DNA of 62,911 nt from Pseudomonas sp. PIC25 (GCF_002286785.1 NZ_MUJY01000073.1:1-62911), one strand, 5' to 3'. Counted from the stretch's first letter, positions 1-11,176 are shown. Notes: a model not told the origin generated them from the sequence alone. Made by a program: numbers and translations.

Positions 1-2808
1 GGCGAGTCGCTGAGCGAGTCGTTCGGCTACGGCATGCAGGACGCCGATGGCGACCCGGGCAGCGCCACCCTGACCCTGACTATCCAGGGCGCCGACGACG
101 GCGTGGTGATCACCGGCCTGGACCTGAACGGCGGTGAGTTGCTGGTGGATGAGGACGATCTGCCCAATGGCAGCGATCAGACACCCGAGTCCCTTAGCGA
201 CAGTGGCACGTTCGTCATCACCGCTCCGGATGGCATTGCCACCATCAGCATCGGTGGGGTCAGCTTTACCTACGCGCAACTGGCCAACTCGGGTAGCGTC
301 AATCTGGTGATCGACAGCCCGGCCGGCGTGCTGGTGATTAATGGCTACAGCGGTACCGGATCGGGCGGTACGGTGTCCTACACCTACACGTTGCAGGACC
401 CGGTGAGCAACGCAGTGGGGGCCGACCAGGCGACCGAGAGCTTCGCCATCGTAGTTACCGATGAAGACGGCTCATCGTCCAATGCCAGCCTGGACGTAAC
501 CATCATCGATGATGTCCCGACCGCCCACGCCGACACCAACAGCGTGGTGGAAGGTGGCGTGGTCAACGGCAACGTGCTGACCGACGGTACGCCCGATGTA
601 TTCGGCGCGGATGGTGCCACCGCCGGTGGCGGGGTGGTCGGCGTCAAGGTCGGTGGCGATACCGGCACGCCGGCTTCCGGCAGTGTCGGCTCGTTGCTGA
701 CCGGCACCTACGGCACCCTGGTGCTGAACGCCGATGGCAGCTACACCTACGACGGCTTCCCCAATGTGGTGCCGCCGGCGGGGGCGACCGATGTGTTCAC
801 CTATACCATCCGCGATGCGGACGGTGACCTGAGCACCGCCACCCTGACCATCGGGCTCACCGACAGCGGGCTGTTCGCGCCGTTGGACAACGACGTGCTG
901 GTCTACGAGAAGGCGCTGGACACCACGGTCAGCGGTTCCGACCTGGCCGCCGGCACGGTGACCGGCAGCCTGCCGGGCCATACCGGCGAGACGGACGCCA
1001 GCAACCAGCTCAACGCCACGGGTGGCGTGGGAACTCTGACCTACAGCCTGGTCGGCAGCGCCACCGGTAGCTACGGCACCATCCAGATCAACAGCGATGG
1101 CAGCTATGTCTACACCCTGACCAAGCCCTACGACACCAGCCCGGACGCCAATAACGGCGCCAACGTGGAGCTGGGCAAGGACAGCTTCACCTACCAGGTG
1201 ACGGACGCCAACGGCAACACCGCCACCGGGACCATCCTGGTGGATATCGTCGACGACGTACCGGTGGCTTTCGTGCCGGTGAACGGGCTGATGGTAGACC
1301 AGACCACCGCCGTGCACAGCATCACTGCCGACCTGCGTTTCGCCCAGGCGGCGGGTGCCGACGGCGTGGGCAACGTGGTGTTCAACATCACCGAAGGGAC
1401 CGCCGCGCTGGACGCCGATGGCCGAATCCTGATGCTCGACGGCGAGCAGTTGTTCCTGTACTACGGCGCCGACCATACCGAGCTGGTGGCCAAGACGGCG
1501 GGCGGTGATACCGGCTACATCATCGACATCGATCCGGCGGCCGATACCTACACCCTCACCACCTACGGCGTGATTTCCAACGGGGTGCAGGAAATCACCA
1601 CCACCAACCTGACCGGCGTCGGTGCGGGTAACGTGAACTTCAAGGGCCTGATCAACATTGGCGGCAGCGATCAGGATGTGCTGATTTCCTCGACCACCGG
1701 CAGCGTCAACAGCGATGTCGACGACATTGGTATCGCCAACCAGTGGATCAGCACCGGTGAGAACGTGCGCTTCGACTTCGTCAACGGGCTGGCCACTGGC
1801 GGCGCGAATGGCACGGGCTTCGTCTATACCGACCACAACCTGGTGTTCAGCTACAAGCAACGCATATTCGTCAAGGGAGGGGCGTCGAACACGGCCAACC
1901 TGATCGTCACGGCGATCATCGCCGACAGCGACTATGTCTTCGGCAACGGCGATCCGGGCGAAAGCTACGTCAACCTCTCCACCAGCGATATCAAGGTGTT
2001 CAACGGCGTCACCGATGTCACGAATCTGGTGACGCTGGTGGATAACGGCAACTCCATCACCATCCAGGGCATGAAGGACGGCTGGACCTTCCAGATCGTT
2101 TCGGACGACGCGTTCAGCGCGGTGCATGTGCAGGGCGCGACCGGTACCGGCGACTTCTCCCTGAGCTTCCTGTCGTATTCGCAGGAAGTTCCCGGCCAGC
2201 CGATCGACCTCACCCATCCGATTACCGCAACGGATGGGGACGGAGACAGCATCGCCAGCAACCTTACGGCGACGCTGTATCCAGTCGACACCAGTGTGGA
2301 AGGCGATGCCGGCGGCAATACCCTCACCGGCACCAGCGGTGTCGACCACCTGTTCGGCAACGGCGGCGATGACACCCTCTCCGGGTTGTTGGGCAACGAC
2401 GTGCTGTCCGGTGGTGACGGCAACGACTTGCTGATCGGTGGACTGGGGAACGACCTGATGTCCGGTGGCGCCGGTGCCGATACCTTCAAGTGGAACGCCA
2501 GCGAGACCGGTACGGACCGGATCACCGACTTCAAGCCGGGCGAGGACGTTCTCGACCTGTCACAACTGTTGACGGGGTTCTCGCCGACGCCGGATGCCGG
2601 TGAGCTGAGTCACTACCTGAGTTTCTCGTTCGGCCCGAATGGCACCACCATCGGTGTCGATGCCCAGGGCGTGAACGGTCCCGTCGAGCAGACCATCGTT
2701 CTGGAGGGCGTGGATTTGTCCAGCGGCGCCTACTACAGCAGCTCGGATGTAGGAACGGTGATCAGCGGCATGCTCAATGACGGTTCGTTGAAGGTGGATA
2801 CCGTCTAA
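1..2808 (+). CDS. C-terminal part of a giant RTX/LapA-type adhesin (5' end outside window)
   Basis: The reading frame is open from the first base, so the start lies upstream; the first ATG (34) is internal. About 935 residues are visible. They consist of tandem VCBS/Ig-like repeats with recurring DADGD/DANGN motifs and short IVDDVP-type linkers, then a cluster of glycine-rich RTX nonapeptides (GGxGxDxL type) at about 2310-2500, then a short C-terminal region typical of type I secretion substrates. Such adhesins are exported by a LapBCE-type ABC system and held at the cell surface by an N-terminal retention module that is not in this window. The RTX repeats should bind calcium and drive folding after export. 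The opposite-strand lapG and lapD genes just downstream encode the periplasmic protease and c-di-GMP receptor that control release of this protein class, so the adhesin is probably their client. No transporter gene is visible. An intrinsic terminator follows directly. Confidence 0.9.
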   Translation, partial: GESLSESFGYGMQDADGDPGSATLTLTIQGADDGVVITGLDLNGGELLVDEDDLPNGSDQTPESLSDSGTFVITAPDGIATISIGGVSFTYAQLANSGSVNLVIDSPAGVLVINGYSGTGSGGTVSYTYTLQDPVSNAVGADQATESFAIVVTDEDGSSSNASLDVTIIDDVPTAHADTNSVVEGGVVNGNVLTDGTPDVFGADGATAGGGVVGVKVGGDTGTPASGSVGSLLTGTYGTLVLNADGSYTYDGFPNVVPPAGATDVFTYTIRDADGDLSTATLTIGLTDSGLFAPLDNDVLVYEKALDTTVSGSDLAAGTVTGSLPGHTGETDASNQLNATGGVGTLTYSLVGSATGSYGTIQINSDGSYVYTLTKPYDTSPDANNGANVELGKDSFTYQVTDANGNTATGTILVDIVDDVPVAFVPVNGLMVDQTTAVHSITADLRFAQAAGADGVGNVVFNITEGTAALDADGRILMLDGEQLFLYYGADHTELVAKTAGGDTGYIIDIDPAADTYTLTTYGVISNGVQEITTTNLTGVGAGNVNFKGLINIGGSDQDVLISSTTGSVNSDVDDIGIANQWISTGENVRFDFVNGLATGGANGTGFVYTDHNLVFSYKQRIFVKGGASNTANLIVTAIIADSDYVFGNGDPGESYVNLSTSDIKVFNGVTDVTNLVTLVDNGNSITIQGMKDGWTFQIVSDDAFSAVHVQGATGTGDFSLSFLSYSQEVPGQPIDLTHPITATDGDGDSIASNLTATLYPVDTSVEGDAGGNTLTGTSGVDHLFGNGGDDTLSGLLGNDVLSGGDGNDLLIGGLGNDLMSGGAGADTFKWNASETGTDRITDFKPGEDVLDLSQLLTGFSPTPDAGELSHYLSFSFGPNGTTIGVDAQGVNGPVEQTIVLEGVDLSSGAYYSSSDVGTVISGMLNDGSLKVDTV

Positions 2809-2826
2809 CCTTGAGTGAGAAGACGG

Positions 2827-2861
2827 AGCCCGCCACCCCCACACGGGCGGCGGGCTTTTTT
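2827..2861 (+). terminator. Intrinsic terminator of the adhesin gene
   Basis: An 8-bp perfect stem (AGCCCGCC at 2827-2834 pairing with GGCGGGCT at 2849-2856) is followed by a T run, starting 19 nt after the adhesin stop codon. Confidence 0.9.
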
Positions 2862-2882
2862 ATGGCAGTCGGGGAATGAGCC

Positions 2883-3224
2883 ATGGTGTATGTGCAGCGG
2901 GATCGGGAAGGACGTTTGCTCCGGGCGGAGCAGTCGCCCTTCGAGGGCATGACGGAAACCCTGGCGGTGGATGACGAGGAGCTGCTCCGATGGTTGGATG
3001 CCCAAGAAAAGATGCAGCTCCGATTGGCCAAATTGCGGAATTCCGACCTGGAAATGATCCGGGTGCTGGAGGACCTGGTGACCGTGCTGGTCGATCGCGG
3101 CGTGATTCGCTACACCGACCTTCCGGAAGCCGCGCGGCGCAAACTGCACGCACGGGCGGAAACCCGGGCGGAGCTGGGCGGGCTCAGCGGCTTGCTGGAC
3201 GATGACGAAGGCGGGTTGATCTAG
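2883..3224 (+). CDS. Conserved small Pseudomonas protein of unknown function
   Basis: A 113-residue acidic, mostly helical protein without signal peptide or membrane segment. Similar small proteins in Pseudomonas are sometimes labelled tryptophan synthase subunit beta-like, but nothing here resembles TrpB: there is no PLP lysine motif and the protein is about a quarter of the length. The N terminus has charged residues around an YVQRD motif; the C terminus is rich in Asp and Glu. It lies 22 nt after the adhesin terminator and converges on lapD across a repeat-containing gap. The ATG at 2883 has only a weak upstream Shine-Dalgarno (gggga). The function is unknown. Confidence 0.7.
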   Translation: MVYVQRDREGRLLRAEQSPFEGMTETLAVDDEELLRWLDAQEKMQLRLAKLRNSDLEMIRVLEDLVTVLVDRGVIRYTDLPEAARRKLHARAETRAELGGLSGLLDDDEGGLI

Positions 3225-3330
3225 TTGCCCACGTGTAGCCGGATAAGCCTGGGCGTAATCCGGGTTCGTAGGGTGAGCTCATTCGCCCCACAGGTTGAGG
3301 TGGGGTTCAGTTCGAGATTGGGACATCGCA

Positions 3331-3360
3331 AAAGCTTCGCCAGCAGAGCTGGCTCCTACA
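3331..3360. repeat. Dispersed Pseudomonas intergenic repeat, copy 1
   Basis: The core TTCGCCAGCAGAGCTGGCTC recurs at 36556-36582, 37226-37255 and 52796-52823, always between genes. Read on the other strand it is the familiar Pseudomonas element beginning TGTAGGAGC. The rest of the 3225-3446 gap holds degenerate 'gggcgaatt-cgttcgccc' palindromes and no ORF that I accept. Confidence 0.75.
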
Positions 3361-3446
3361 CAAGCAGGTGGTTGTCCCCGGTGTGGCAGGGGCGAATTCG
3401 TTCGCCCGGCGGAGGTCGGTTCGGGTGAATGAATTCGTCCCTGCGG

Positions 3447-5399
3447 TCAGGGCGCTTCCCGCCAGGGCTCCGGCGCACCGATCAGGCGACCCATGGCGCC
3501 ATATACGCCCAATTCGCCGAGGGCCTGCAGTTCCCCTTCGGTTTCCACCATTTCGGCGATCAGCGGCAGGTCGATGCTGTTGGTCGCGCGGAAGATGGCT
3601 TCGATGAACAGCCGCTTGTCGTGCTCCTGGTCGATGTGGCGGATGTAGCTGCCGTCGATCTTCAGGTAGGCCAGACCGAGGTGGGTGAGGTTGCCGATCA
3701 GGCTGAAGCGTCCGCCGAAGTGCTGCAGGCCGAGCTGGACGCCGGCGCTGCGCAGGTTCTGGGCCAATCGTTCCAGTTCGGCGGGCGGCGGCAGATAGCG
3801 TTCGTCCAGATCCAGGGTCATCAGGCTGGCCTGCTGGGGGTTCTGCTTGAGCAGGTCGAGCAGGCCAGCCAGGCTGTCCGGCTCGCGTAGGGTGGCGGCG
3901 GACAGGCTGAGGGCGAGCGGCCGCGGATGTTCGGCGAGGTGGGCCAGGCTGTGCTCGAGCATCGCCCGGTCGAGGCGGGCGCCCCAGCCCAGGCGCTCGA
4001 GCCAGGGCAGGAAGCGGCCGGCGCTCACCGCCTCGCCCTGGGGATCGATCAACCGGGCGAGAACCTTGTGGTGCAGCACTTGGCTACGCTCGGCACAGCG
4101 TACGACGGGCTGGAAATACAACTGCAGCTTGCCCTGGTCCAGTGCTTCGTCGAGCCAGGCGCGCCAGTTGTGCAGGCCTTTGCCATTTTGCGCCAGGTAG
4201 TCGTCGAGGCGCTCCCAGTCCTTGCCCGGATTGCTCTGCGCCTGGGCCAGGGCTTGGTCCGCACGGGCGATGACATGGGCCGGTGTTTCCCCAGGCTTGA
4301 ACGCGGCGACCCCGACATGGGCCACTGGCTGGCAATCGCTGGCGCCGGTCCGGTACAGGTTGTCCAGCGCCTCGCTGAGTTCGGCGGCCAGACGGTCGGC
4401 GTCCTCGCCGGTCAGGCCGGGGGCGAGCAGGGTGAATTCCCCGCCACGGCTGCGCGCAGCCAGCCAGTCCGGTTTGCCGTGTCGCCCGACGAGGCGTTCG
4501 AGCTGTTCGGCGATGGCGCCGATCAGGGTGTCGGTCTGCTCCCCGCCGAGCCGTTGGTTGAGGCCGACCAGATCCTGCACGCGCAGGAGCAGGAGGTAAC
4601 CGGCGGAGTGCTGCTCGGCAGTGCTGAGCTGGTTGGCCAGCTTGAGGTCGAACAGGCGGCGGTTGGCCAGGCCGGTCAGGCTGTCCTGATAGGCTTCCTC
4701 GCGCAGTTTTTCGCTACGTGCCGCCTCTTCGGCGAACAGCGCCTTGAGCTTGTCCACCATCTGGTTCATCGCCAGCACCACGCGCTTGAATTCCGGTGTG
4801 CGGGGAATGCGTGGCAGGGTGAGGAACTCGCGCCGGGAAATGGCTTGCGCCTGTTGCACCATCTTGTCCAGCGGCGTCAGTTGGATACGCAGCAGCCAGG
4901 CACCCAGCACCGCACTGATCAGGCCGCACAGCAGCAACCAGAGCAGGCTGGCGATGGCGCTTTCCCATAGCTTGGCCAGGGCGAAGCGGGGGTGGCTGAT
5001 CACCTCGACCCGCGCGGCCTGTTCCCAGCCTCGGCTGATCAGCGCATCGCCGCCCTGTGGACGGAGGTCGACCAGATCGACGAACCACTGCGGTACCTCG
5101 TCGGGACGCGGCTCGGCGTTGCGCTCGACCACCACCGTTTCGTCCGGGATGCGCACCACGCGGATGCTGGCGAAGTAGCCGCTGTCGAAGATCGAGCTGA
5201 CCATCAGCTCCAGCATGGCCGGGTCGTCCACGTGCGGCGTCATCGACAGGCCGAGCGCGGTGGCGGCGTCCTGCGCATGGGAGCGCAACTGGCTGATCAA
5301 CTGCTCGCGGGAGTTCTCCACCCCGGCGATGAAGCTGCCGGTGAAGGCTACGACGAGGAACAGGCAGATGGCGATGAACAGTTGCTTGAGTAGTGACAT
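3447..5399 (-). CDS. lapD: LapD, inside-out c-di-GMP receptor controlling adhesin release
   Basis: A 650-residue inner-membrane protein: N-terminal TM segment (about 5-27), periplasmic LapD/MoxY-type domain, second TM segment (about 155-177), HAMP, then GGDEF and EAL domains that both look catalytically dead. The GGDEF motif reads RGGEF and the EAL signature reads KVLARL, the known hallmark of LapD. In P. fluorescens c-di-GMP binding to the EAL domain lets the periplasmic output domain sequester the protease LapG and so preserve the surface adhesin. The start was placed at the ATG of MSLLKQLF (5397-5399), which begins directly with the signal anchor, rather than 30 nt upstream. It lies 10 nt downstream of lapG on the same strand, so the two form an operon, and it faces the adhesin gene whose product it would protect. 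Confidence 0.93.
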   Translation of the reverse strand: MSLLKQLFIAICLFLVVAFTGSFIAGVENSREQLISQLRSHAQDAATALGLSMTPHVDDPAMLELMVSSIFDSGYFASIRVVRIPDETVVVERNAEPRPDEVPQWFVDLVDLRPQGGDALISRGWEQAARVEVISHPRFALAKLWESAIASLLWLLLCGLISAVLGAWLLRIQLTPLDKMVQQAQAISRREFLTLPRIPRTPEFKRVVLAMNQMVDKLKALFAEEAARSEKLREEAYQDSLTGLANRRLFDLKLANQLSTAEQHSAGYLLLLRVQDLVGLNQRLGGEQTDTLIGAIAEQLERLVGRHGKPDWLAARSRGGEFTLLAPGLTGEDADRLAAELSEALDNLYRTGASDCQPVAHVGVAAFKPGETPAHVIARADQALAQAQSNPGKDWERLDDYLAQNGKGLHNWRAWLDEALDQGKLQLYFQPVVRCAERSQVLHHKVLARLIDPQGEAVSAGRFLPWLERLGWGARLDRAMLEHSLAHLAEHPRPLALSLSAATLREPDSLAGLLDLLKQNPQQASLMTLDLDERYLPPPAELERLAQNLRSAGVQLGLQHFGGRFSLIGNLTHLGLAYLKIDGSYIRHIDQEHDKRLFIEAIFRATNSIDLPLIAEMVETEGELQALGELGVYGAMGRLIGAPEPWREAP

Positions 5400-5409
5400 G
5401 GCGTCCCTC

Positions 5410-6129
5410 CTAACCCTCGCCGATGGCAAAGCCTTCGGCCCGCATTTTTTTCAACAGGTCCTGCCAGCGCGACAGCTTCTTGGCATCGCCGCTGCGCTTG
5501 CCGCCGCCGGCTCCCGGCAGGTACAGGCCTTCGGCGTTGAAGGCGTATACCGGCAGCAGGTCCTTGCGTTGCGAAGCGGGGCGGATGTCGCCGATCAGGT
5601 TGTCCAGCACCAGCGGTTCGGCTGCGGGGCTGAAGTAGTAGGTCAGCACCATGTGCGCCTGGTTGTAGTCGAGCGCCTTGACGTAGGTGATGCGCAGCTT
5701 GTCGCTGGGCACGCCGAGGCGGCGCAGGGTGAAGTACTTGGCGAGGGAATAGTCCTCGCAGTCGCCGGCACCCTTGACCAGCGCCTCGATGGGCGTGGCC
5801 CAGTAGTCGTTTTGTTGCCAGACGCGGAAATCGTCGGTGAAACGCAACTGACGGTTGAAGAAGCGATTGACGACGTCCAGCTTCTCCCGCTCGGGAAGCC
5901 CGCCACTGCTGTCGATCAGGTCGCTCCAGGCTTCGATGCGGCCCTTGGCAATGCCCAGCGGGCCGTAGCGCTTTTCCGCGTTGCGGATGATGTCCTCGAA
6001 GTCCCAGTTGGCCGAGGCGGTTGTCAGCAGGAAGCCCAGGAAGAGGGGTAGGGCGAGCAGCAGGCAACGATCCAGGCGGGCCGCGGACGGGCGCGTCGAT
6101 CCTCCTGGAATGCACAGCCACTGAAGCAT
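5410..6129 (-). CDS. lapG: LapG, periplasmic cysteine protease that cleaves LapA-type adhesins
   Basis: A 239-residue bacterial transglutaminase-like cysteine protease (DUF920/peptidase C93 family). A hydrophobic segment at about 22-40 is a signal sequence. The catalytic residues are visible as Cys124 in GDCEDYS, His159 in QAHMVL and Asp176 in LVLDNL, matching the C-H-D triad of P. fluorescens LapG. LapG is calcium dependent and cuts after a di-alanine motif in the adhesin N terminus, releasing it from the surface unless LapD in its c-di-GMP-bound state sequesters LapG. The gene is first of a two-gene operon with lapD. The start used here has an N-terminal extension of about 20 residues before the signal peptide, so a later start is possible. 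Confidence 0.92.
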   Translation of the reverse strand: MLQWLCIPGGSTRPSAARLDRCLLLALPLFLGFLLTTASANWDFEDIIRNAEKRYGPLGIAKGRIEAWSDLIDSSGGLPEREKLDVVNRFFNRQLRFTDDFRVWQQNDYWATPIEALVKGAGDCEDYSLAKYFTLRRLGVPSDKLRITYVKALDYNQAHMVLTYYFSPAAEPLVLDNLIGDIRPASQRKDLLPVYAFNAEGLYLPGAGGGKRSGDAKKLSRWQDLLKKMRAEGFAIGEG

Positions 6130-6198
6130 GGGTCGCGTCTCTGCCGTTGGTGGCTCAAGTGTAAGCGCTATAAAGGCATTTTGCCTTCTCTGCTGCGC

Positions 6199-6612
6199 TC
6201 AGCGGGCCGGCAAGGTCTTCTGCTTGAGTATGTAGAGGGTGACGAGTACGGCGCTGCTCAGCATGAACACGCGCGCCCAGATCATCGGAACCAGATAGCA
6301 GGAAAAGCCGATGCTCGCCCACATCAGGCCGATGGCGTAGACCTTGCCCTTGAGCGGAATGCCCTGGCCGTCGAGGTAGTCGCGAATCCACGGGCCGAGG
6401 CGGGGGTGGGTGACCAGCCACAGGTAGAAGCGCCGTGAGCTGCGCACGAAGCAGGCGGCGGCCAGCAGGAGGAAGGGGGTGGTCGGCAGCACCGGCAGGA
6501 AGATACCGATCACGCCGAGGACGATGCAGAGCCAGCCCACTGCGAGCAGCACGTAACGCACGGCGGGATGGCGTGCCTCACGGATATCCGGCTGCGGCGT
6601 CGGGCGGTTCAT
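6199..6612 (-). CDS. YbaN-family (DUF454) inner-membrane protein
   Basis: A 137-residue protein with three to four predicted TM segments (about 20-42, 45-55, 88-107 and 112-130) and the family motif GxFLPxLPTTPF (about 38-51). DUF454/YbaN proteins are inner-membrane proteins of unknown function. The start is the ATG at 6610-6612. A longer open frame continues upstream but runs antisense to the coding pattern of the next gene and was not used. It sits between lapG and the YecA-family gene on the same strand, with about 70-100 nt gaps. Confidence 0.85.
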   Translation of the reverse strand: MNRPTPQPDIREARHPAVRYVLLAVGWLCIVLGVIGIFLPVLPTTPFLLLAAACFVRSSRRFYLWLVTHPRLGPWIRDYLDGQGIPLKGKVYAIGLMWASIGFSCYLVPMIWARVFMLSSAVLVTLYILKQKTLPAR

Positions 6613-6710
6613 CGACAATGCACTCCTTGGTGCCAGGGTCGATCGATATTGTGCAGGGCTTGCAACGCAGAGAGAAGCGCGCGGTCGGGCCGCGCGCCGG
6701 GAAGCGATGC

Positions 6711-7298
6711 TCAGTGATGGCGCGGCTTGAGCAGGGCGGGTTTTTCTTCGGGGGCGTTGAACAGCAGGAAGAGGGCGGTGAGCAGTTCCGGAATCTGCTC
6801 GACCATTTCGTCCACCAGATGACGGTCGCGGGCGATTTCTGCGAATTCCGGCTGCTCGTCGAACAGGCCCGAGCCGACCATGATCGGCAGTAACAACTCG
6901 CTGACTTCGTCTTCGGCGTCTTCGAACCAGACGCCTTCGCGCAGGAACACCCCTTCCATGAAGCCGATGCACCAGCCGCGCAGGTCGGATTCGTCGGGAT
7001 CGTCGCCGAGGTCCAGGTCGCAGGGCAGCTCGGGGTCGTCGTCGCTGGCCAGTTGGCGGCCGATATGGGCCTTGAGCTGGAGCAGGGTGCCTTCGATTTC
7101 GTCGCGCTCGGTGTCGCTGCGATAGTGCGGCGGCTCGGCGAAAAGGGCGTCGATCCATTCGCGCTCCGGGACCTGCTCGGGGCAGATCGACAGGGCGGTC
7201 AAATAGCCGTGGGCGGCCACATAGTCCAGGGCCTCTTCATGCAGCTCGTCGGCATCGAGAAAGGCTTGCAGGCGGGACAGTTGCTCGGCGAAGGACAT
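6711..7298 (-). CDS. UPF0149/YecA-family protein
   Basis: A 195-residue acidic protein matching the YecA/YgfB (UPF0149) family: N-terminal helical region and the conserved GWCxGFxxGV segment at about 95-110. The C-terminal metal-binding SEC-C tail present in some YecA proteins is absent; the protein ends in an ordinary basic tail. The molecular function of the family is not established. The start at MSFAEQL (7296-7298) was chosen over an upstream extension rich in Arg/Gln/Ser with non-coding composition. It is divergent from recQ across a tandem repeat. Confidence 0.8.
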   Translation of the reverse strand: MSFAEQLSRLQAFLDADELHEEALDYVAAHGYLTALSICPEQVPEREWIDALFAEPPHYRSDTERDEIEGTLLQLKAHIGRQLASDDDPELPCDLDLGDDPDESDLRGWCIGFMEGVFLREGVWFEDAEDEVSELLLPIMVGSGLFDEQPEFAEIARDRHLVDEMVEQIPELLTALFLLFNAPEEKPALLKPRHH

Positions 7299-7434
7299 CG
7301 TGGGGACTACCTTGAGGTGTTGACGAGGCTGGATTTTAGCCCGGATATGCGCGTGTCGGCTGCCGCAGAGCGGTTTTTTTTGCGATGAACCGCGATTTTC
7401 CTGTCCAAACTGCCTCTCACAGCACATCCTTTTG

Positions 7435-7518
7435 ACCGCTTACCGCTTACCGCTTACCGCTTACCGCTTACCGCTTACCGCTTACCGCTTACCGCTTACC
7501 GCTTACCGCTTACCGCTT
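7435..7518. repeat. Perfect 7-bp tandem repeat, about 12 copies (TACCGCT)
   Basis: Eleven full uninterrupted copies of TACCGCT at 7441-7517, preceded by a partial copy ACCGCT at 7435-7440. Every copy is identical. It lies between the divergent YecA-family gene and recQ, ending about 38 bp before the TATAAT element proposed for recQ. The 7-bp unit is not a multiple of three; read as protein, three units give TAYRLPL repeated, but no credible gene uses this frame. Confidence 0.98.
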
Positions 7519-7556
7519 CCTCGATGGGCGTGTCCCTGTGGCCGGCCCGCCTCACG

Positions 7557-7562
7557 TATAAT
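7557..7562 (+). promoter_or_regulatory. Possible -10 element of the recQ promoter
   Basis: A consensus TATAAT sits 117 bp before the recQ start. The expected -35 position is GC-rich and poor, so this is tentative. Confidence 0.4.
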
Positions 7563-7679
7563 GCGCGGCTTTTACGCGGCCAGGTGCCGCCGTCCCGTTC
7601 GGCAGGCCGCGTTGCCTCTGTCTTGGGGCGAATCCGGAGCCGCCCGGGATGGGGGCTCCGAAAGACCGTGGAGTTTTGC

Positions 7680-9803
<2,124 letters not shown>

Positions 9804-9888
9804 GACGAGGCGGGGCGGCGGTCAGCTTGTGGCTGCCTCGGCAAAGCGGCTAAGGTGTGTCCAGGCCTCCAAGAGAAGAGGTATCAAG

Positions 9889-11049
9889 TTGTCGCCCCGT
9901 CCTGCCTGGCTAGATGACGTTCGCCCCAATCCCTATGCCGACCAGCTCGCATCGGGATTTCGCCTGTTGCGTTTCTCCCGCACCCTCGAACGCGAATACC
10001 GCGAATTCATGCTGGAAGACGGCTTCGAGCTGAAGCGTATCGCCCTGGGGGTCGGCATTCTCTTCTGGCTGGCCTTCGCCGTTCTGGACCAACTGCTGAT
10101 CAGCGATGGCGCACGATGGGGGATGATCGGCATCCGGCTCCTGGTACTGGTCCTGCTGGTGATCTGCGCCTGGTTGATGATGCAGCGGCGCCATATCTAC
10201 CTGCTGCTACCGCTGAGTCTGGTGTGCATCCTGGCCTTCGGCCTGGGAGCGGCCGCGGTGGTGGCTCTCGCGCACCGCAGCGATCCGGACTATCCCTACG
10301 AAGGGCTGCTGCTGGTGAGCATGGCGGCCTATTTCCTGGTCGGCCTGCGCCTGAGCGAAGCCCTTGCCTGTGCCCTGGCCGTGCTGCTGGCTTATATCGG
10401 CTTCGAACTGCTGGCCGGGTTGACTGCGGCCCGGCTGCTCAACAACGTACTGTTCCTGGCCTTCGGTAACCTGATCGGCGCCCTGGGCTGTTATCTTCTC
10501 GAATTCAAGTCGCGCCAGCATTTCCTGGTCAGCCGGTTGATGCGGGTCCTTGCCGACCACGACAGCCTCACCGGGCTGCACAACCGTCGCAGCTTCAATC
10601 GCCAGTTGGAGCGACTGTGGCGGCATGCCCAGCGCGAGAAACTCTCCGTGGCGCTGTTGCTGTGCGATATCGATCACTTCAAGGCGTACAACGATCGATA
10701 CGGACACCAGGCGGGGGACAAGGCGCTGCAGCGTGTCGGGCTGGTGCTGGAGAACGCGGCGCGGCGGCCTCTGGACATGGCCGTGCGCATGGGCGGCGAG
10801 GAATTCGCCGTACTGCTGTACGACATCGAGGAGAGCGAGGCGCTGCGGCGTGCCGAAGCCTTGCGCGCCGCGCTGGAGGCCGAGGCCATTCCCCATGACC
10901 GTTCGGACACCGCCAAGGTGGTGACCATGTCCATCGGTGTGGCCTGCTTGCAGCCCACGGAGCAGGATAACCTCAGCCAGCTTTACGAACGTGCCGACCG
11001 GGCGCTTTACCTGGCCAAGGCGGACGGCCGCAATCGGGCCATGCTGTAG
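9889..11049 (+). CDS. hsbD: HsbD-like membrane diguanylate cyclase
   Basis: A 386-residue protein: N-terminal cytoplasmic stretch, about six TM segments (about 50-205), and a C-terminal GGDEF domain with active-site GGEEF at 302-306. The residues before it (RPLD-MAVRM-GGEEF) form a proper RxxD inhibitory site, so the enzyme should be active and product-inhibited. A TTG start at 9889 is preferred because it has the strong Shine-Dalgarno AGAAGAGG seven bases upstream; the upstream frame has none. Placement after recQ and before a marR gene matches P. aeruginosa PA3344-PA3341, where this position is hsbD, a diguanylate cyclase that works with the anti-anti-sigma factor HsbA in biofilm control. 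The hptB/hsbR/hsbA genes are not in this window, so the symbol rests on order and architecture. Confidence 0.8.
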   Translation: MSPRPAWLDDVRPNPYADQLASGFRLLRFSRTLEREYREFMLEDGFELKRIALGVGILFWLAFAVLDQLLISDGARWGMIGIRLLVLVLLVICAWLMMQRRHIYLLLPLSLVCILAFGLGAAAVVALAHRSDPDYPYEGLLLVSMAAYFLVGLRLSEALACALAVLLAYIGFELLAGLTAARLLNNVLFLAFGNLIGALGCYLLEFKSRQHFLVSRLMRVLADHDSLTGLHNRRSFNRQLERLWRHAQREKLSVALLLCDIDHFKAYNDRYGHQAGDKALQRVGLVLENAARRPLDMAVRMGGEEFAVLLYDIEESEALRRAEALRAALEAEAIPHDRSDTAKVVTMSIGVACLQPTEQDNLSQLYERADRALYLAKADGRNRAML

Positions 11050-11130
11050 TCTTTGGCACGATTTTGTTGCTCGATGTCAATGGCGGGGTGTGCGGGACCC
11101 CGGAAAGCTTGCTCCGTCCTCGTGGCTATG

Positions 11131-11144
11131 ATTAGCTGACTAAT
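11131..11144. promoter_or_regulatory. Candidate MarR operator
   Basis: A perfect palindrome ATTAG-CTGA-CTAAT lies 32 bp before the marR start in an otherwise AT-rich patch. Size and position suit autoregulation by the adjacent MarR protein; this is inference. Confidence 0.5.
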
Positions 11145-11176
11145 AATTGATTTTGAAGTTAGCCAAGAGTCTCCGC

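Noticed and set aside
472-2349. A 625-codon minus-strand open frame in the adhesin
   Set aside because: Antisense to the adhesin repeats; Val/Gly/His-rich mirror of the repeat codons.
3225-3446. Plus-strand ORFs in the gap between the small gene and lapD
   Set aside because: They consist of dispersed repeats and palindromes and run into antisense lapD.
7435-7518. CRISPR array
   Set aside because: Units are 7 bp with no spacers. The dispersed intergenic repeats elsewhere are also not regularly spaced; no cas genes are present.
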